From contig NZ_FNQV01000005.1 in the NCBI RefSeq assembly GCF_900107735.1, positions 62,001 through 126,000 on the forward strand: DNA of 64,000 nt, written 5' to 3'. Of the stretch, positions 20,304 to 28,082 are shown one piece after another. Position 1 is the first letter of the stretch. Each line of letters starts with the position of its first letter. The DNA comes from Bowdeniella nasicola. Lineage in GTDB: Bacteria; Actinomycetota; Actinomycetes; Actinomycetales; Actinomycetaceae. A program made the translations under genes and the position numbers. Below the pieces are notes generated by a model. That model saw only the letters and a list, made by a program, of their open reading frames with translations. It had not been told where the DNA came from and searched no databases.

Positions 20304-21083
20304 ATGGCCCGCCCCATCTCCGCTCGCGAGTTTGCTCGCGCCGCCCTCAGCGCGCGCATGATCGGCGTTTTCATCCTGCTAGCGATCGCCGCCGTCGTAT
20401 GCGTGCAGTTGGGCTCCTGGCAGCTTGACCGCTCCCTAGAACGAGGCGAGGCCGGAGCGCGCGCCGCGCAACAGGAGATGCTCTCGGCGCAGCCGCGACC
20501 ACTCGATGAGGTCCTCGCGCCCCAAACGGCGTTTCGCGCCGAACACCTCGGTGCCAAGGTCACCGCGCGGGGAACCTACGGCGAGCAAGTGGTGATTCCC
20601 GGCCGGCAGGTCGATGGCAACGCCGCAACGCTCGTCGTCGCGGATCTCGTGATCTCATCCGGTGAGCATGCCGGCGCCCACCTTCCGGTCCTGCGGGGCT
20701 GGATGGCACCCGATGCGGCGGCTCCACCGCCGCCGAGCGGCGAGGTCGAGGTGACCGGCTACCTCGCCAACTCCGAGCAGGAAACAACGACGTCGCGAAC
20801 GCCCGGCACCCTCTCGAACATATCGTCGGCGCACCTCGTCAACCTGTGGGGGACCCCGATCTACAGCGGCTACCTCGTGCAAGAATCCACGTCCGCCGAC
20901 AGCGCAGGTCTCGCGCTAGCTCCGCCACCGGACCTCGTGAAGGACTCCGGCCGAAACTGGCAGAACCTGGGCTATGCGGTCGAATGGTTCATCTTCGGCG
21001 GCTTTGCGCTCGCCCTGTGGGTGAAGATGGTGCGAGATGAAGCCGCTCATCAGCAGCGCGACAAGGAGGCAGCAGCCGCATGA
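20304..21083 (+). CDS. SURF1 family cytochrome oxidase assembly protein
   Basis: 259 residues. An N-terminal transmembrane helix (MIGVFILLAIAAVVCVQLGS followed by WQLDRSLER) carries the SURF1 hallmark G-x-WQ-x-x-R. A periplasmic-side domain (about 60-205) follows, then a second membrane helix (GYAVEWFIFGGFALALWVKM). SURF1 helps insert heme a/a3 into aa3-type oxidase, so the organism probably keeps an aerobic terminal oxidase. ATG 20304 follows TAAGCT by 7 nt (leaderless). The much longer frame back to 18,147 is antisense to pta and rejected. The stop overlaps the next start as ATGA at 21080-21083. Confidence 0.88.
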   Translation: MARPISAREFARAALSARMIGVFILLAIAAVVCVQLGSWQLDRSLERGEAGARAAQQEMLSAQPRPLDEVLAPQTAFRAEHLGAKVTARGTYGEQVVIPGRQVDGNAATLVVADLVISSGEHAGAHLPVLRGWMAPDAAAPPPPSGEVEVTGYLANSEQETTTSRTPGTLSNISSAHLVNLWGTPIYSGYLVQESTSADSAGLALAPPPDLVKDSGRNWQNLGYAVEWFIFGGFALALWVKMVRDEAAHQQRDKEAAAA

Positions 21084-21724
21084 TTCCGCACTACTTTGCC
21101 ATGGACGAGCAGGCCGCTCGCGACTTCGTCTTTTCCCAGGCGGCGGGCACACTCGTCACGACGCGTGAGGATGGCAGCTTCGATTCGACCTTCCTGCCGC
21201 TCATGTGGGAGGGCGATCGGATCCGAATGCACATGGGGCGCGCCAACGATCAGTGGCGCCACGGGGATTTCCCGCGCCCAGCCATCATCGTATGTACCGG
21301 CCCCCACGGGTATGTCTCCGCCGCCGACTACGACATTCCCGAGGGAATGTCGATCGCCTCGACGTGGGACTACACGCAGGTCACCCTGCACGGCCGGCTG
21401 GAGGTCAGCGACGACGCGCAGGCTGCTCGATGCGCCGCGGTCGATCTGTCCTACATGCATGAGCGTGAGGTCGCGGAAAAGCTCACCGATGACTACCTGG
21501 CGAAGGCCTCCAAAGCGATCATCGCGGTGACGTTCACCGTCGAGCGCATCGAGGGGATCGCCAAACTCAGCCAAAACAAATTGCCGCACGAACGAGAAAA
21601 GATCGTGGATCGGCTGCGGGCGCGGGGTTGCCCGGAATCCTCGGCGCTCGCGGACGACATCGAGGCTGCGCCCTCAAAGGCTCGCCGCGTGCCCTACCTC
21701 GGTCCGCTCAAGAGCGCCCACTAG
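21080..21724 (+). CDS. PaiB-type FMN-binding split-barrel protein
   Basis: 214 residues. The PaiB pattern is clear: MIPHYFAMDEQAARDFV at the start, LVTTREDGSFDSTFLPLMWE and HMGRANDQWRH in the barrel, CTGPHGYVSAADY, and IEGIAKLSQNKLPHEREKIV at the end. PaiB-like proteins bind flavin and were named for repression of protease and sporulation genes in Bacillus; many relatives are probably flavin enzymes. It is translationally coupled to SURF1 (ATGA overlap), a link not explained by known functions. It converges on the polyferredoxin gene, with no gap between the stops. Confidence 0.88.
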   Translation: MIPHYFAMDEQAARDFVFSQAAGTLVTTREDGSFDSTFLPLMWEGDRIRMHMGRANDQWRHGDFPRPAIIVCTGPHGYVSAADYDIPEGMSIASTWDYTQVTLHGRLEVSDDAQAARCAAVDLSYMHEREVAEKLTDDYLAKASKAIIAVTFTVERIEGIAKLSQNKLPHEREKIVDRLRARGCPESSALADDIEAAPSKARRVPYLGPLKSAH

Positions 21725-22723
21725 CTACCAGCCCAGCTGCTTAAAGACGTCGGCGGCGATCGCCTCGCGTGAGTCGCAGGACGTGCACAGGCGAGTTTCG
21801 CCCGGGTGCAGCGGCCGATCGCACCGCTCGCAATGGGCGGCGTATACCCGTGCAATGACGGGGTTTGGCGGCATACGGTCGCACACCAGAGCGAGGGCAT
21901 CGACCGGGCATGTCTGCACACAGATGCCGCATCCGACGCACGCGGATGGCTCGACCGATAGCTCGAAGCTCGCCCCGAGGTCCACCGCGGAGAGCGCGTG
22001 CGTCGGGCAGGCCGGCAGGCAGGCACGACACGCGGTACACACTGAGCGTCCGCGGTCATCGCTCGCGGCGATTGGCCGCGGGTAGAGCGGGTGCCATGCG
22101 CGGTGCCCGAGCGCACCGATGAAGGTCTCGCGCCGTTCGAGGGCCCCGGCGGGGGCGGCTGGCCCCGGTGTCGGCGTTGGCGGCAGGACGGCGAGAAGTT
22201 GGCGCCGGTTCATCGCGACGGACCGGTCCGATCGGGCGGGCGGCTCGACGTCCGTGAGGTGACTGACCGGGTGTGGCAGGCCAGCCACCTGCAAGGCCCC
22301 ACGCAGTTGCGCGACGCTCGTCTCGACCTGCGCGGCAGGCGCGATGGGACAGTCCTGGCAATTCGCGGTGTACAGTTCGATCCGCCTGTCGGTGGCGCGC
22401 AGCGAGCTCAGGATGTCCTCGGGAGTGACGGCGACCAGGCACGGGGTGGCGCCGCCCGCCTGTTCGCACGTGAGGCAGCACGCCGACTCCGTGTGTCGGA
22501 CATCGGGATGCCCACCCGAGATCGCGGCCGTCGGGCATGCGGGGATGCAGGCACCGCACGAGGTACAGTCGGCGGCCGAGACACGTGCCGCGCCGCTCGA
22601 TGCGAGCTCGATAGCTTCGTTAGGGCAGGCATCAGCGCACGCCGCGCACGGGAAGCCAGCTGACCGGACGCACGCGGCGGGCGCAATCGCTGCGGGCGGG
22701 CTAAGCCTTTGCCACGTCGACAC
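21725..22723 (-). CDS. Polyferredoxin with four [4Fe-4S] motifs and C-terminal zinc ribbon, end of molybdoenzyme operon
   Basis: About 332 residues. Four ferredoxin motifs are visible: CX7CX2CX3CP near residue 20, then CTSCGACIPACP, CTACRACLPACP and CVGCGICVQTCP. Between the pairs lies a non-ferredoxin segment with CCLTCEQ, a CL and NCQDCP. The tail has CX2C...CX2C (CERC and CTSC), likely a zinc ribbon. There is no signal peptide, so it should be cytoplasmic and could pass electrons to or from the complex or aid its assembly. The start is uncertain: GTG 22723 gives a 23-nt overlap with the TtrA-like gene and no Shine-Dalgarno, implying coupling; the frame is open to 22834. Confidence 0.8.
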   Translation of the reverse strand: MSTWQRLSPPAAIAPAACVRSAGFPCAACADACPNEAIELASSGAARVSAADCTSCGACIPACPTAAISGGHPDVRHTESACCLTCEQAGGATPCLVAVTPEDILSSLRATDRRIELYTANCQDCPIAPAAQVETSVAQLRGALQVAGLPHPVSHLTDVEPPARSDRSVAMNRRQLLAVLPPTPTPGPAAPAGALERRETFIGALGHRAWHPLYPRPIAASDDRGRSVCTACRACLPACPTHALSAVDLGASFELSVEPSACVGCGICVQTCPVDALALVCDRMPPNPVIARVYAAHCERCDRPLHPGETRLCTSCDSREAIAADVFKQLGW

Positions 22724-25700
22724 GAGTATCGAGCTGGGCAGCGCCGCCACCGATCGGATCGGAGATGCCGCCGCCACCGTCATCGTCATCGAGCAGGTCG
22801 TTAACGGCGATGCCGCGTCCGCGGTCAGCGGCAAACCCGTGTTCCTCGTGACCGGCGTTGATATAGCGAGCCGATGCCGTGTGGCCGTAGGCAGGTGTCT
22901 TCTTCACCGTCTGACCATCCACGACGTAGTCTGCCGATCCGTACTGTTTGTGGCCAAAGGCCGCGTCGGCGCCGACGATGCCCGGCCGGATTCCTTCGGT
23001 CACGTGGGCGATGCCCACGGCTTCGCCCGCCCCCGAGGTGATCCGGACCTTGTCACCGCTTTTAATGCCGCGCGGCTCGGCATCTCGCGGATTCATCGTG
23101 AGGTAGTTCGTGGACCGAACCTCCCGCAGCCACGTCGAATTGACGGTGCGATGGGTGCCCTGCTGGCGTGCCTTCCAGTTCACGAAGGCGAGCGGCAGGT
23201 CGGCGCCCGGAACGCTGCTGCCATCGGAGCGCACATGCTCACGCACGACGGGAAGGCCGTCGAAGAAATCACCCGTGATGGCATCCTTCGTCGCGGCCAC
23301 CTTTGGGTCATAGAACTGGCAGAGCCCCTCATAGCGGGACTTCAACCATTCGCCCTCATAGCCGTTGGCGTGGTCGTCACCGTGCTCTTCGAAGCGTCCG
23401 CCCCGGTTGAGGACCGTGACGACCTTTGGCCATTCCTCGGCGGTGACGCCAGCGCGCCAGACCCGTTCATCAAAGCTGTCGCCGAGCGCCTTCGTGCGGG
23501 CGGCGGTGAACAGATCGAGTTCGGATTGCGGCGCGTCGGCCACCGGCTTCTTGCCGGCGTAGGCGATGTTCGCCGCCATCTTCATGTAGTAGTCCTCCAC
23601 CGTATTGAAGTGCGCGCCGGGGCCGAACGCATCGGTACCCACTCCGGGAAGCTCCATCGCCTTGGCGAGTTGGAGGTAGAACCACTCCGTTGCTCGCGGC
23701 CCATCAAAGGCCTTGGTGACGGGCTGACCAAATTGGGTGACGGCGTACTGCTGGCTGGGGTAGATGGGCTCCTGCGTGAAGCGCTCCAGGTAGGTCGTAT
23801 CCGGTAGCAGCACGTCCGCATAGGCGGAGGAATCGCCCATTGTGATATCGAAGGCGACAAGCAGCTTGATGGCCTCCAAGTCTTGCATCATCTCGGCCTG
23901 GCGGTGCGCTCCGGGTGAGGAGTTCAGCGGGGAGTGCCGGTGGATGAAAAGGGCGTTGAGCGAGTACGGGTATCCGATAGCGGCCGAGGGGAGAACCTCA
24001 TGGCAGAGGTTCCCGGGGAAGGGATACCAGCGGCGCTTTGCCGGGTAGCCGTCGTTCTTGAACAAGGTCGACTGTTCGTACTTGGCTTTTTCACGGGTGA
24101 TGGGGATACCCCACGCCTTGCGCGCATTGGGAACCTTGGTGAGGTCGTAGCGTCCCTCGAGCGGTTTGAATCCGCGCTGGGCCGTGATGTGGCCGCCCTT
24201 CCAGTCGTGGTTTCCGAGCAGGAAGTTGATATAGCCAATGGCCCGCACGGTATCAAAGCCGTTGGAATGCATCGCCGGACCGCGGTAGCTCATGATTCCC
24301 GCGCGCTTGCCATGGGAAGTGAGACCGCGAGCGATCTGCTCGACCTGATCGAGCGGAAGGCCGGCCTCTTCGGCGTGCTCGGCGACGCTACGGTTGGAGA
24401 CGCGTTCCTTCAGGAGGGTGAACACGGATTTGACGCGAACAGGGCCGTTCGGGGTATCGACTTCTTGATCGACTTCCAAGTCCGCGGGTCCGCTCGCCTC
24501 GGAGGCCGGGGTGAGAAGACCGCCGACGAGGACCATCGGCTCGGGATCCACCGGCTTGCCGTCTGCTCCCGGCTCCGGCTCGGGTGCTCCATTGTCGACG
24601 ACGGAGAACTTCCCGCGCTTTTCGTCTTCGACCTTCACCAGGTAGGTGGCGTCGGTCCACGTGGGTTCGCCGATCGCTTCGGCCGCCTTCTTGCCCGGTG
24701 CCCTGAGGTAAGCCTCGTCGTAGCGTTTCTCATCGATCATCCAGCGCAGGATTGCAAAGGCCAGATGAATATCTTTGCCGGGCAGCACGGGCGCCCAGAT
24801 GTCTGCCTTCTCGGCAGTCTTGCTCATGCGTGGATCGACGACAACCATCGTCATGCCGCGGGCGCGAGCCTTACCGATACGCGGAGCGAGCCACGTCGGA
24901 CCCTTTTGTGCCGTGAGCGGCTCGGTGCCCCAGACGACGAGGTAATCGCAGTAGTCGATGTCCATGTACATCCGCTTGTATCCGGTATCCGGATGGGAGC
25001 GGGCGTTGGCCACTACGCCGGTCACGCCGCACGTGCCGCCGTGGTTGAACTGGTTGATGGAACCGAAGGATTGGTTGAACATCCGTTCGCCAAGGAGCGC
25101 CATACGGTCGCCGCCGAGCATCGCCATGAGGTTCGATTTCGGGCCGAAATCGGGATGTTTGGAATCGATCAGGACATCAGCCCATGCGGCGTCGAAGTCT
25201 TCCTGGCTCATGTCGCCAGCTTCGACTTTCTTCCAGTCAGCCATGATGGGTTTTTCGGGCGCGAAGGCGTACCAGGATTTCAGGCCCGGAACTCCGAGCT
25301 CCGCATCGCCGTTGAGGACGATATCGAGCGCGTCATCCCAACTGATTGTCTGCCACTTACCGGAGCCACGCGGGCCCACGCGCTTCATGGGTTGTTTGAT
25401 TCGTGCCGCATCGTGCGCGATTTGCACACCGGCTTGTCCCTTCAGGCAGGCGATGCCACCGGAACGGGAACGGGCATCCTTTTTCATATTGCCGATCCCA
25501 GTGACCGCATCCTCGGGGGAGGTGTCGTAGGGGATCGGCCCAACCGGCTGCGTGGTCAGTGGCGAGTAGGGGTTTCCCGCGATCTTTCGGATGAGGCTCG
25601 TTGCCTCCCCACCTTCGGTGGGAGTGATGCGTGCCTTGATCGTGCAGAAGGTGTTGCACTGCATGCACATCGTGTGGATGACCTCATCGGCGCTGTACAC

Positions 25701-25883
25701 CTCGGCGAGGTCACCCATACCGTGCTGAGTCTCTTGGCGGAACGGGTCACCAAAGCCCTCACGCCACAGTGCGCCGACGACGGCCGCGCCGCCGACCGCC
25801 GCGGCGGTGCCCTTCAATACCGTGCGACGCTTGGTGCCCTGGGGTTCGGTCTCGTTGGTCGGGTTCGGGGTCTGCTCAGTCAT
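22701..25883 (-). CDS. TtrA-like molybdopterin (bis-PGD) oxidoreductase catalytic subunit, TAT-exported
   Basis: 1060 residues. A twin-arginine signal (GTKRRTVLKGTAAAVGGAAV) begins the protein. The N-terminal [4Fe-4S] motif CMQCNTFC is completed by the Cys of GGIACLKG. FNHGGTCGVTG holds the probable Mo-ligand Cys, as in the PhsA/PsrA/TtrA/ArrA branch and unlike the Ser of DMSO reductase. WGTEPLTAQKGPTW and VVVDPRMSKTAEKADIWAPV form the pterin sites, and the C-terminal cap domain starts near residue 915. Length over 1000 residues fits tetrathionate reductase TtrA better than PhsA/PsrA (about 760). Its stop codon-start overlap with the NrfD gene is 4 bp. It probably reduces tetrathionate, thiosulfate or a related oxidant outside the membrane; the substrate is inference. 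Confidence 0.85.
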   Translation of the reverse strand: MTEQTPNPTNETEPQGTKRRTVLKGTAAAVGGAAVVGALWREGFGDPFRQETQHGMGDLAEVYSADEVIHTMCMQCNTFCTIKARITPTEGGEATSLIRKIAGNPYSPLTTQPVGPIPYDTSPEDAVTGIGNMKKDARSRSGGIACLKGQAGVQIAHDAARIKQPMKRVGPRGSGKWQTISWDDALDIVLNGDAELGVPGLKSWYAFAPEKPIMADWKKVEAGDMSQEDFDAAWADVLIDSKHPDFGPKSNLMAMLGGDRMALLGERMFNQSFGSINQFNHGGTCGVTGVVANARSHPDTGYKRMYMDIDYCDYLVVWGTEPLTAQKGPTWLAPRIGKARARGMTMVVVDPRMSKTAEKADIWAPVLPGKDIHLAFAILRWMIDEKRYDEAYLRAPGKKAAEAIGEPTWTDATYLVKVEDEKRGKFSVVDNGAPEPEPGADGKPVDPEPMVLVGGLLTPASEASGPADLEVDQEVDTPNGPVRVKSVFTLLKERVSNRSVAEHAEEAGLPLDQVEQIARGLTSHGKRAGIMSYRGPAMHSNGFDTVRAIGYINFLLGNHDWKGGHITAQRGFKPLEGRYDLTKVPNARKAWGIPITREKAKYEQSTLFKNDGYPAKRRWYPFPGNLCHEVLPSAAIGYPYSLNALFIHRHSPLNSSPGAHRQAEMMQDLEAIKLLVAFDITMGDSSAYADVLLPDTTYLERFTQEPIYPSQQYAVTQFGQPVTKAFDGPRATEWFYLQLAKAMELPGVGTDAFGPGAHFNTVEDYYMKMAANIAYAGKKPVADAPQSELDLFTAARTKALGDSFDERVWRAGVTAEEWPKVVTVLNRGGRFEEHGDDHANGYEGEWLKSRYEGLCQFYDPKVAATKDAITGDFFDGLPVVREHVRSDGSSVPGADLPLAFVNWKARQQGTHRTVNSTWLREVRSTNYLTMNPRDAEPRGIKSGDKVRITSGAGEAVGIAHVTEGIRPGIVGADAAFGHKQYGSADYVVDGQTVKKTPAYGHTASARYINAGHEEHGFAADRGRGIAVNDLLDDDDGGGGISDPIGGGAAQLDTRVDVAKA

Positions 25884-27175
25884 CGGGCATCCTCCAGTTC
25901 AGTGACGCGGTCAGGGTCTTCTGCCGGGTCAGGATCGTGAACGGCCTGCCATTCGGAAAACAGTGAATAGGCCAGTGCGCCAGCCGCGATGACAAAGACG
26001 CACACGAGAATTTCGGAGAGGGTCGGGAAGTACCAGTTCTGTGGAAAGCCCTCCATCACGGGAACCGCGAGGGGTGGGACGACGATGTTGAACCGGACGC
26101 CCACAATGCCGACCACGACCATGCATGCGGCCGCCACGATCCACTTCGGATTGTTCTTCAGTGGTGAGAACAAAATGATGGCCGGAATCGTCAACCCGAT
26201 CGCCATTTGCAAGATCCAAAATGTCCACCAGTAGGGGCCGGTCAGCATGAGGGCCATGATGGTCCCGTCATGTTCGTGGAAAGCGAGGAAGGGGACGATG
26301 AATTCGTAGAACGTGAGGCCCAGATCCACGACCACAGCACCGAGCAGCACGACCGACATGCGCTTCAAAAGCGGAATGTCAGGTTGGCGTCCCGCCGCAC
26401 GCGCCTGGAAATGGTGGACCGCAATGAGCAGCGCGGTGCCCGAGACTATCGCGGAGACGACAAAGATCACGGGAAATAGTCCGCCGAACCACATGCCGCG
26501 AGCCTTCACGACGGCGAAGATCGTTCCGGTGCCGCCGTGGACTCCGAAGATCGCAAGTGGCACGCCGATTGTGCCGAGGATCCGCATCCAACGGTGGGCT
26601 TTTTGCAGGGAGTCGACGAGCCGGTATTGCACGCGTAGGGCGATGACCAGCTCGGTTATGAGCAGCGCGATATAGAGCAGGTAGAAGCGCACTTCCCAGG
26701 ACAGGGGAGAGGTCCAGTGGAAGTAGAACATCGTATTGAAGGCTCGCTCGAAGCGCCCTAGGTCCAACCCGATGAAGACGAGTGCGACGCCCATGGAGAC
26801 AATCGCGGAGGTAAGAGCGGCCCGGCCGATGCGTTCGAACTGGTACATCCCAAAGACATAAACAAGGGAGGAGAGTAAGAACGCACCTGCTGAGAGGCCA
26901 ACGAAATAGATGTAGAACGCGACCCATGCGCCCCAGGGCATGTGGCTGGTGAGGTCGGTGATGGCAAGGCCCTGAGTGAGTCGCTGCCACATGGGGTAAG
27001 CGCCGGCCAGCAGGCAGAGCCCAAGAAATCCGTACCAGATGATGCGGTTGCGCTGGGTCAAGAAGGGGTAGCGCTCGAAGGACCACAGGCCTTTTCGGCG
27101 GGTGGCCGGAGGCAGGTTGTCCTCATGAGCGTCGTCGGTGACGAGGACATCGCTCGTGGGTGCGGCGGAAGTCAT
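25880..27175 (-). CDS. NrfD/PsrC-family membrane quinol subunit
   Basis: 431 residues with about ten hydrophobic segments. MPWGAWVAFYIYFVGLSAGA is the conserved NrfD helix that lines the quinone site, and HWTSPLSWEVRFYLLY and GGTGTIFAVVKARGMWFGG are other family blocks. It anchors the complex and oxidises menaquinol, passing electrons to the iron-sulfur subunit. The extra length (family members range from about 310 to 430) resembles TtrC/HybB-like forms. It lies between the NrfC-like and TtrA-like genes with a 4-bp overlap to the latter. Confidence 0.88.
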   Translation of the reverse strand: MTSAAPTSDVLVTDDAHEDNLPPATRRKGLWSFERYPFLTQRNRIIWYGFLGLCLLAGAYPMWQRLTQGLAITDLTSHMPWGAWVAFYIYFVGLSAGAFLLSSLVYVFGMYQFERIGRAALTSAIVSMGVALVFIGLDLGRFERAFNTMFYFHWTSPLSWEVRFYLLYIALLITELVIALRVQYRLVDSLQKAHRWMRILGTIGVPLAIFGVHGGTGTIFAVVKARGMWFGGLFPVIFVVSAIVSGTALLIAVHHFQARAAGRQPDIPLLKRMSVVLLGAVVVDLGLTFYEFIVPFLAFHEHDGTIMALMLTGPYWWTFWILQMAIGLTIPAIILFSPLKNNPKWIVAAACMVVVGIVGVRFNIVVPPLAVPVMEGFPQNWYFPTLSEILVCVFVIAAGALAYSLFSEWQAVHDPDPAEDPDRVTELEDAR

Positions 27176-27182
27176 CGGAGCC

Positions 27183-27860
27183 TCACTTTAAGTAGTACAC
27201 GCGAGGCTGGGTCCCCATTTCCTCGCGGAGCCTAAAGGCTCGGGGATCGGCAGCCAGCTTGGACACGAGAGATTCGGGATCAGCCAGATCACCGAAGTAT
27301 CGAGCATCGCCGATGCACGTTTCGCAGCACGCAGGCTCTTCGCCGCGGGCGGTGCGATGCATGCAGAACGTGCACTTGCGGACGGTGCCTACCGGCGGCT
27401 TATTGCCGGCACGCTCCGCGTGCTCAGCGCCCCACTCAGGCACGGTAATTGCTTCGGCGCCCTGCATTTCATCGGCGTAGGTCTCACCGAAATCAAAAGA
27501 CCGCGCGCCATAGGGGCACGCGGTGATGCAATAACGACAGCCAATACAACGATCCTGGTCAATGATGACGACACCGTTGTCGGCCTTGTACGTGGCGTTT
27601 ACCGGACAGACGCCGACGCATGGCGGTTGGTCGCACTGCATGCAGGGGCGGGGAATGTTCACGCGTCGCACGTTGGGGTAGGTGCCGGCTTCTTCCTCCA
27701 GCACGACGTTGTAGTTCACGCCCGGCGGAGTTCGATTCTCGGCCTTGCACGCCACTGTGCAGGAGTCGCAACCGACACACTTTTGCAGATCGATGACCAT
27801 TCCCCACTGGGGAGTATGGCCTTCCGGAGGGCGGGATTCGATCGAGACATGGGTCTTCAT
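27183..27860 (-). CDS. NrfC/TtrB-like four-cluster iron-sulfur subunit
   Basis: 225 residues. Four cysteine groups for [4Fe-4S] clusters are visible: [45 protein letters not shown]; and CTFCMHR followed by CCETC. This is the electron-transfer subunit of complex iron-sulfur molybdoenzymes, sitting between the NrfD quinol site and the catalytic subunit. It has no signal peptide of its own and would be co-exported with the TAT-targeted TtrA-like subunit. It is the first gene of the operon, with a strong GAGGAGG 4 nt before the ATG. Confidence 0.9.
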   Translation of the reverse strand: MKTHVSIESRPPEGHTPQWGMVIDLQKCVGCDSCTVACKAENRTPPGVNYNVVLEEEAGTYPNVRRVNIPRPCMQCDQPPCVGVCPVNATYKADNGVVIIDQDRCIGCRYCITACPYGARSFDFGETYADEMQGAEAITVPEWGAEHAERAGNKPPVGTVRKCTFCMHRTARGEEPACCETCIGDARYFGDLADPESLVSKLAADPRAFRLREEMGTQPRVYYLK

Positions 27861-27883
27861 CGAACCTCCTCGAATCTTTCAGA

Positions 27884-27917
27884 ATCGTATAGGACTGGTG
27901 AGTTCAAGCTATACGAT
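27884..27917. promoter_or_regulatory. Inverted-repeat operator candidate upstream of the molybdoenzyme operon
   Basis: ATCGTATAG (27884-27892) and CTATACGAT (27909-27917) are perfect 9-bp arms separated by 16 bp, starting 24 bp before the ATG at 27860. No better purpose for them is apparent in the 220-bp gap. The position over the presumed promoter suggests a repressor site. The arms do not match the FNR/CRP TTGAT/TGTGA half-sites. Confidence 0.6.
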
Positions 27918-28044
27918 CGAGGGGGTGCCCACGGTGACTTTGGTCCCGGTTAGGTGGGCCTTATGTCTGATTCGAGGACTTGGGTGTGGAGGAAATCTAG
28001 GCCTGTATCCTTAGCCAATCATTTTGTGCGATGACGTAAGAAAA

Positions 28045-28074
28045 CGGCGGGCCGGTGTCGCCACCGGCCCGCCG
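28045..28074 (-). terminator. Intrinsic terminator of the ABC exporter operon
   Basis: A perfect 13-bp GC stem (28045-28057 with 28062-28074), 4-nt loop, followed on the minus strand by TTTT. It is 9 bp beyond the stop of the second ABC gene. Confidence 0.85.
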
Positions 28075-28082
28075 CCATTGCC

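Noticed and set aside
23934-25940. 668-codon plus-strand frame antisense to the TtrA-like gene.
   Set aside because: No domain or start signal; the minus-strand protein has full molybdoenzyme motifs.
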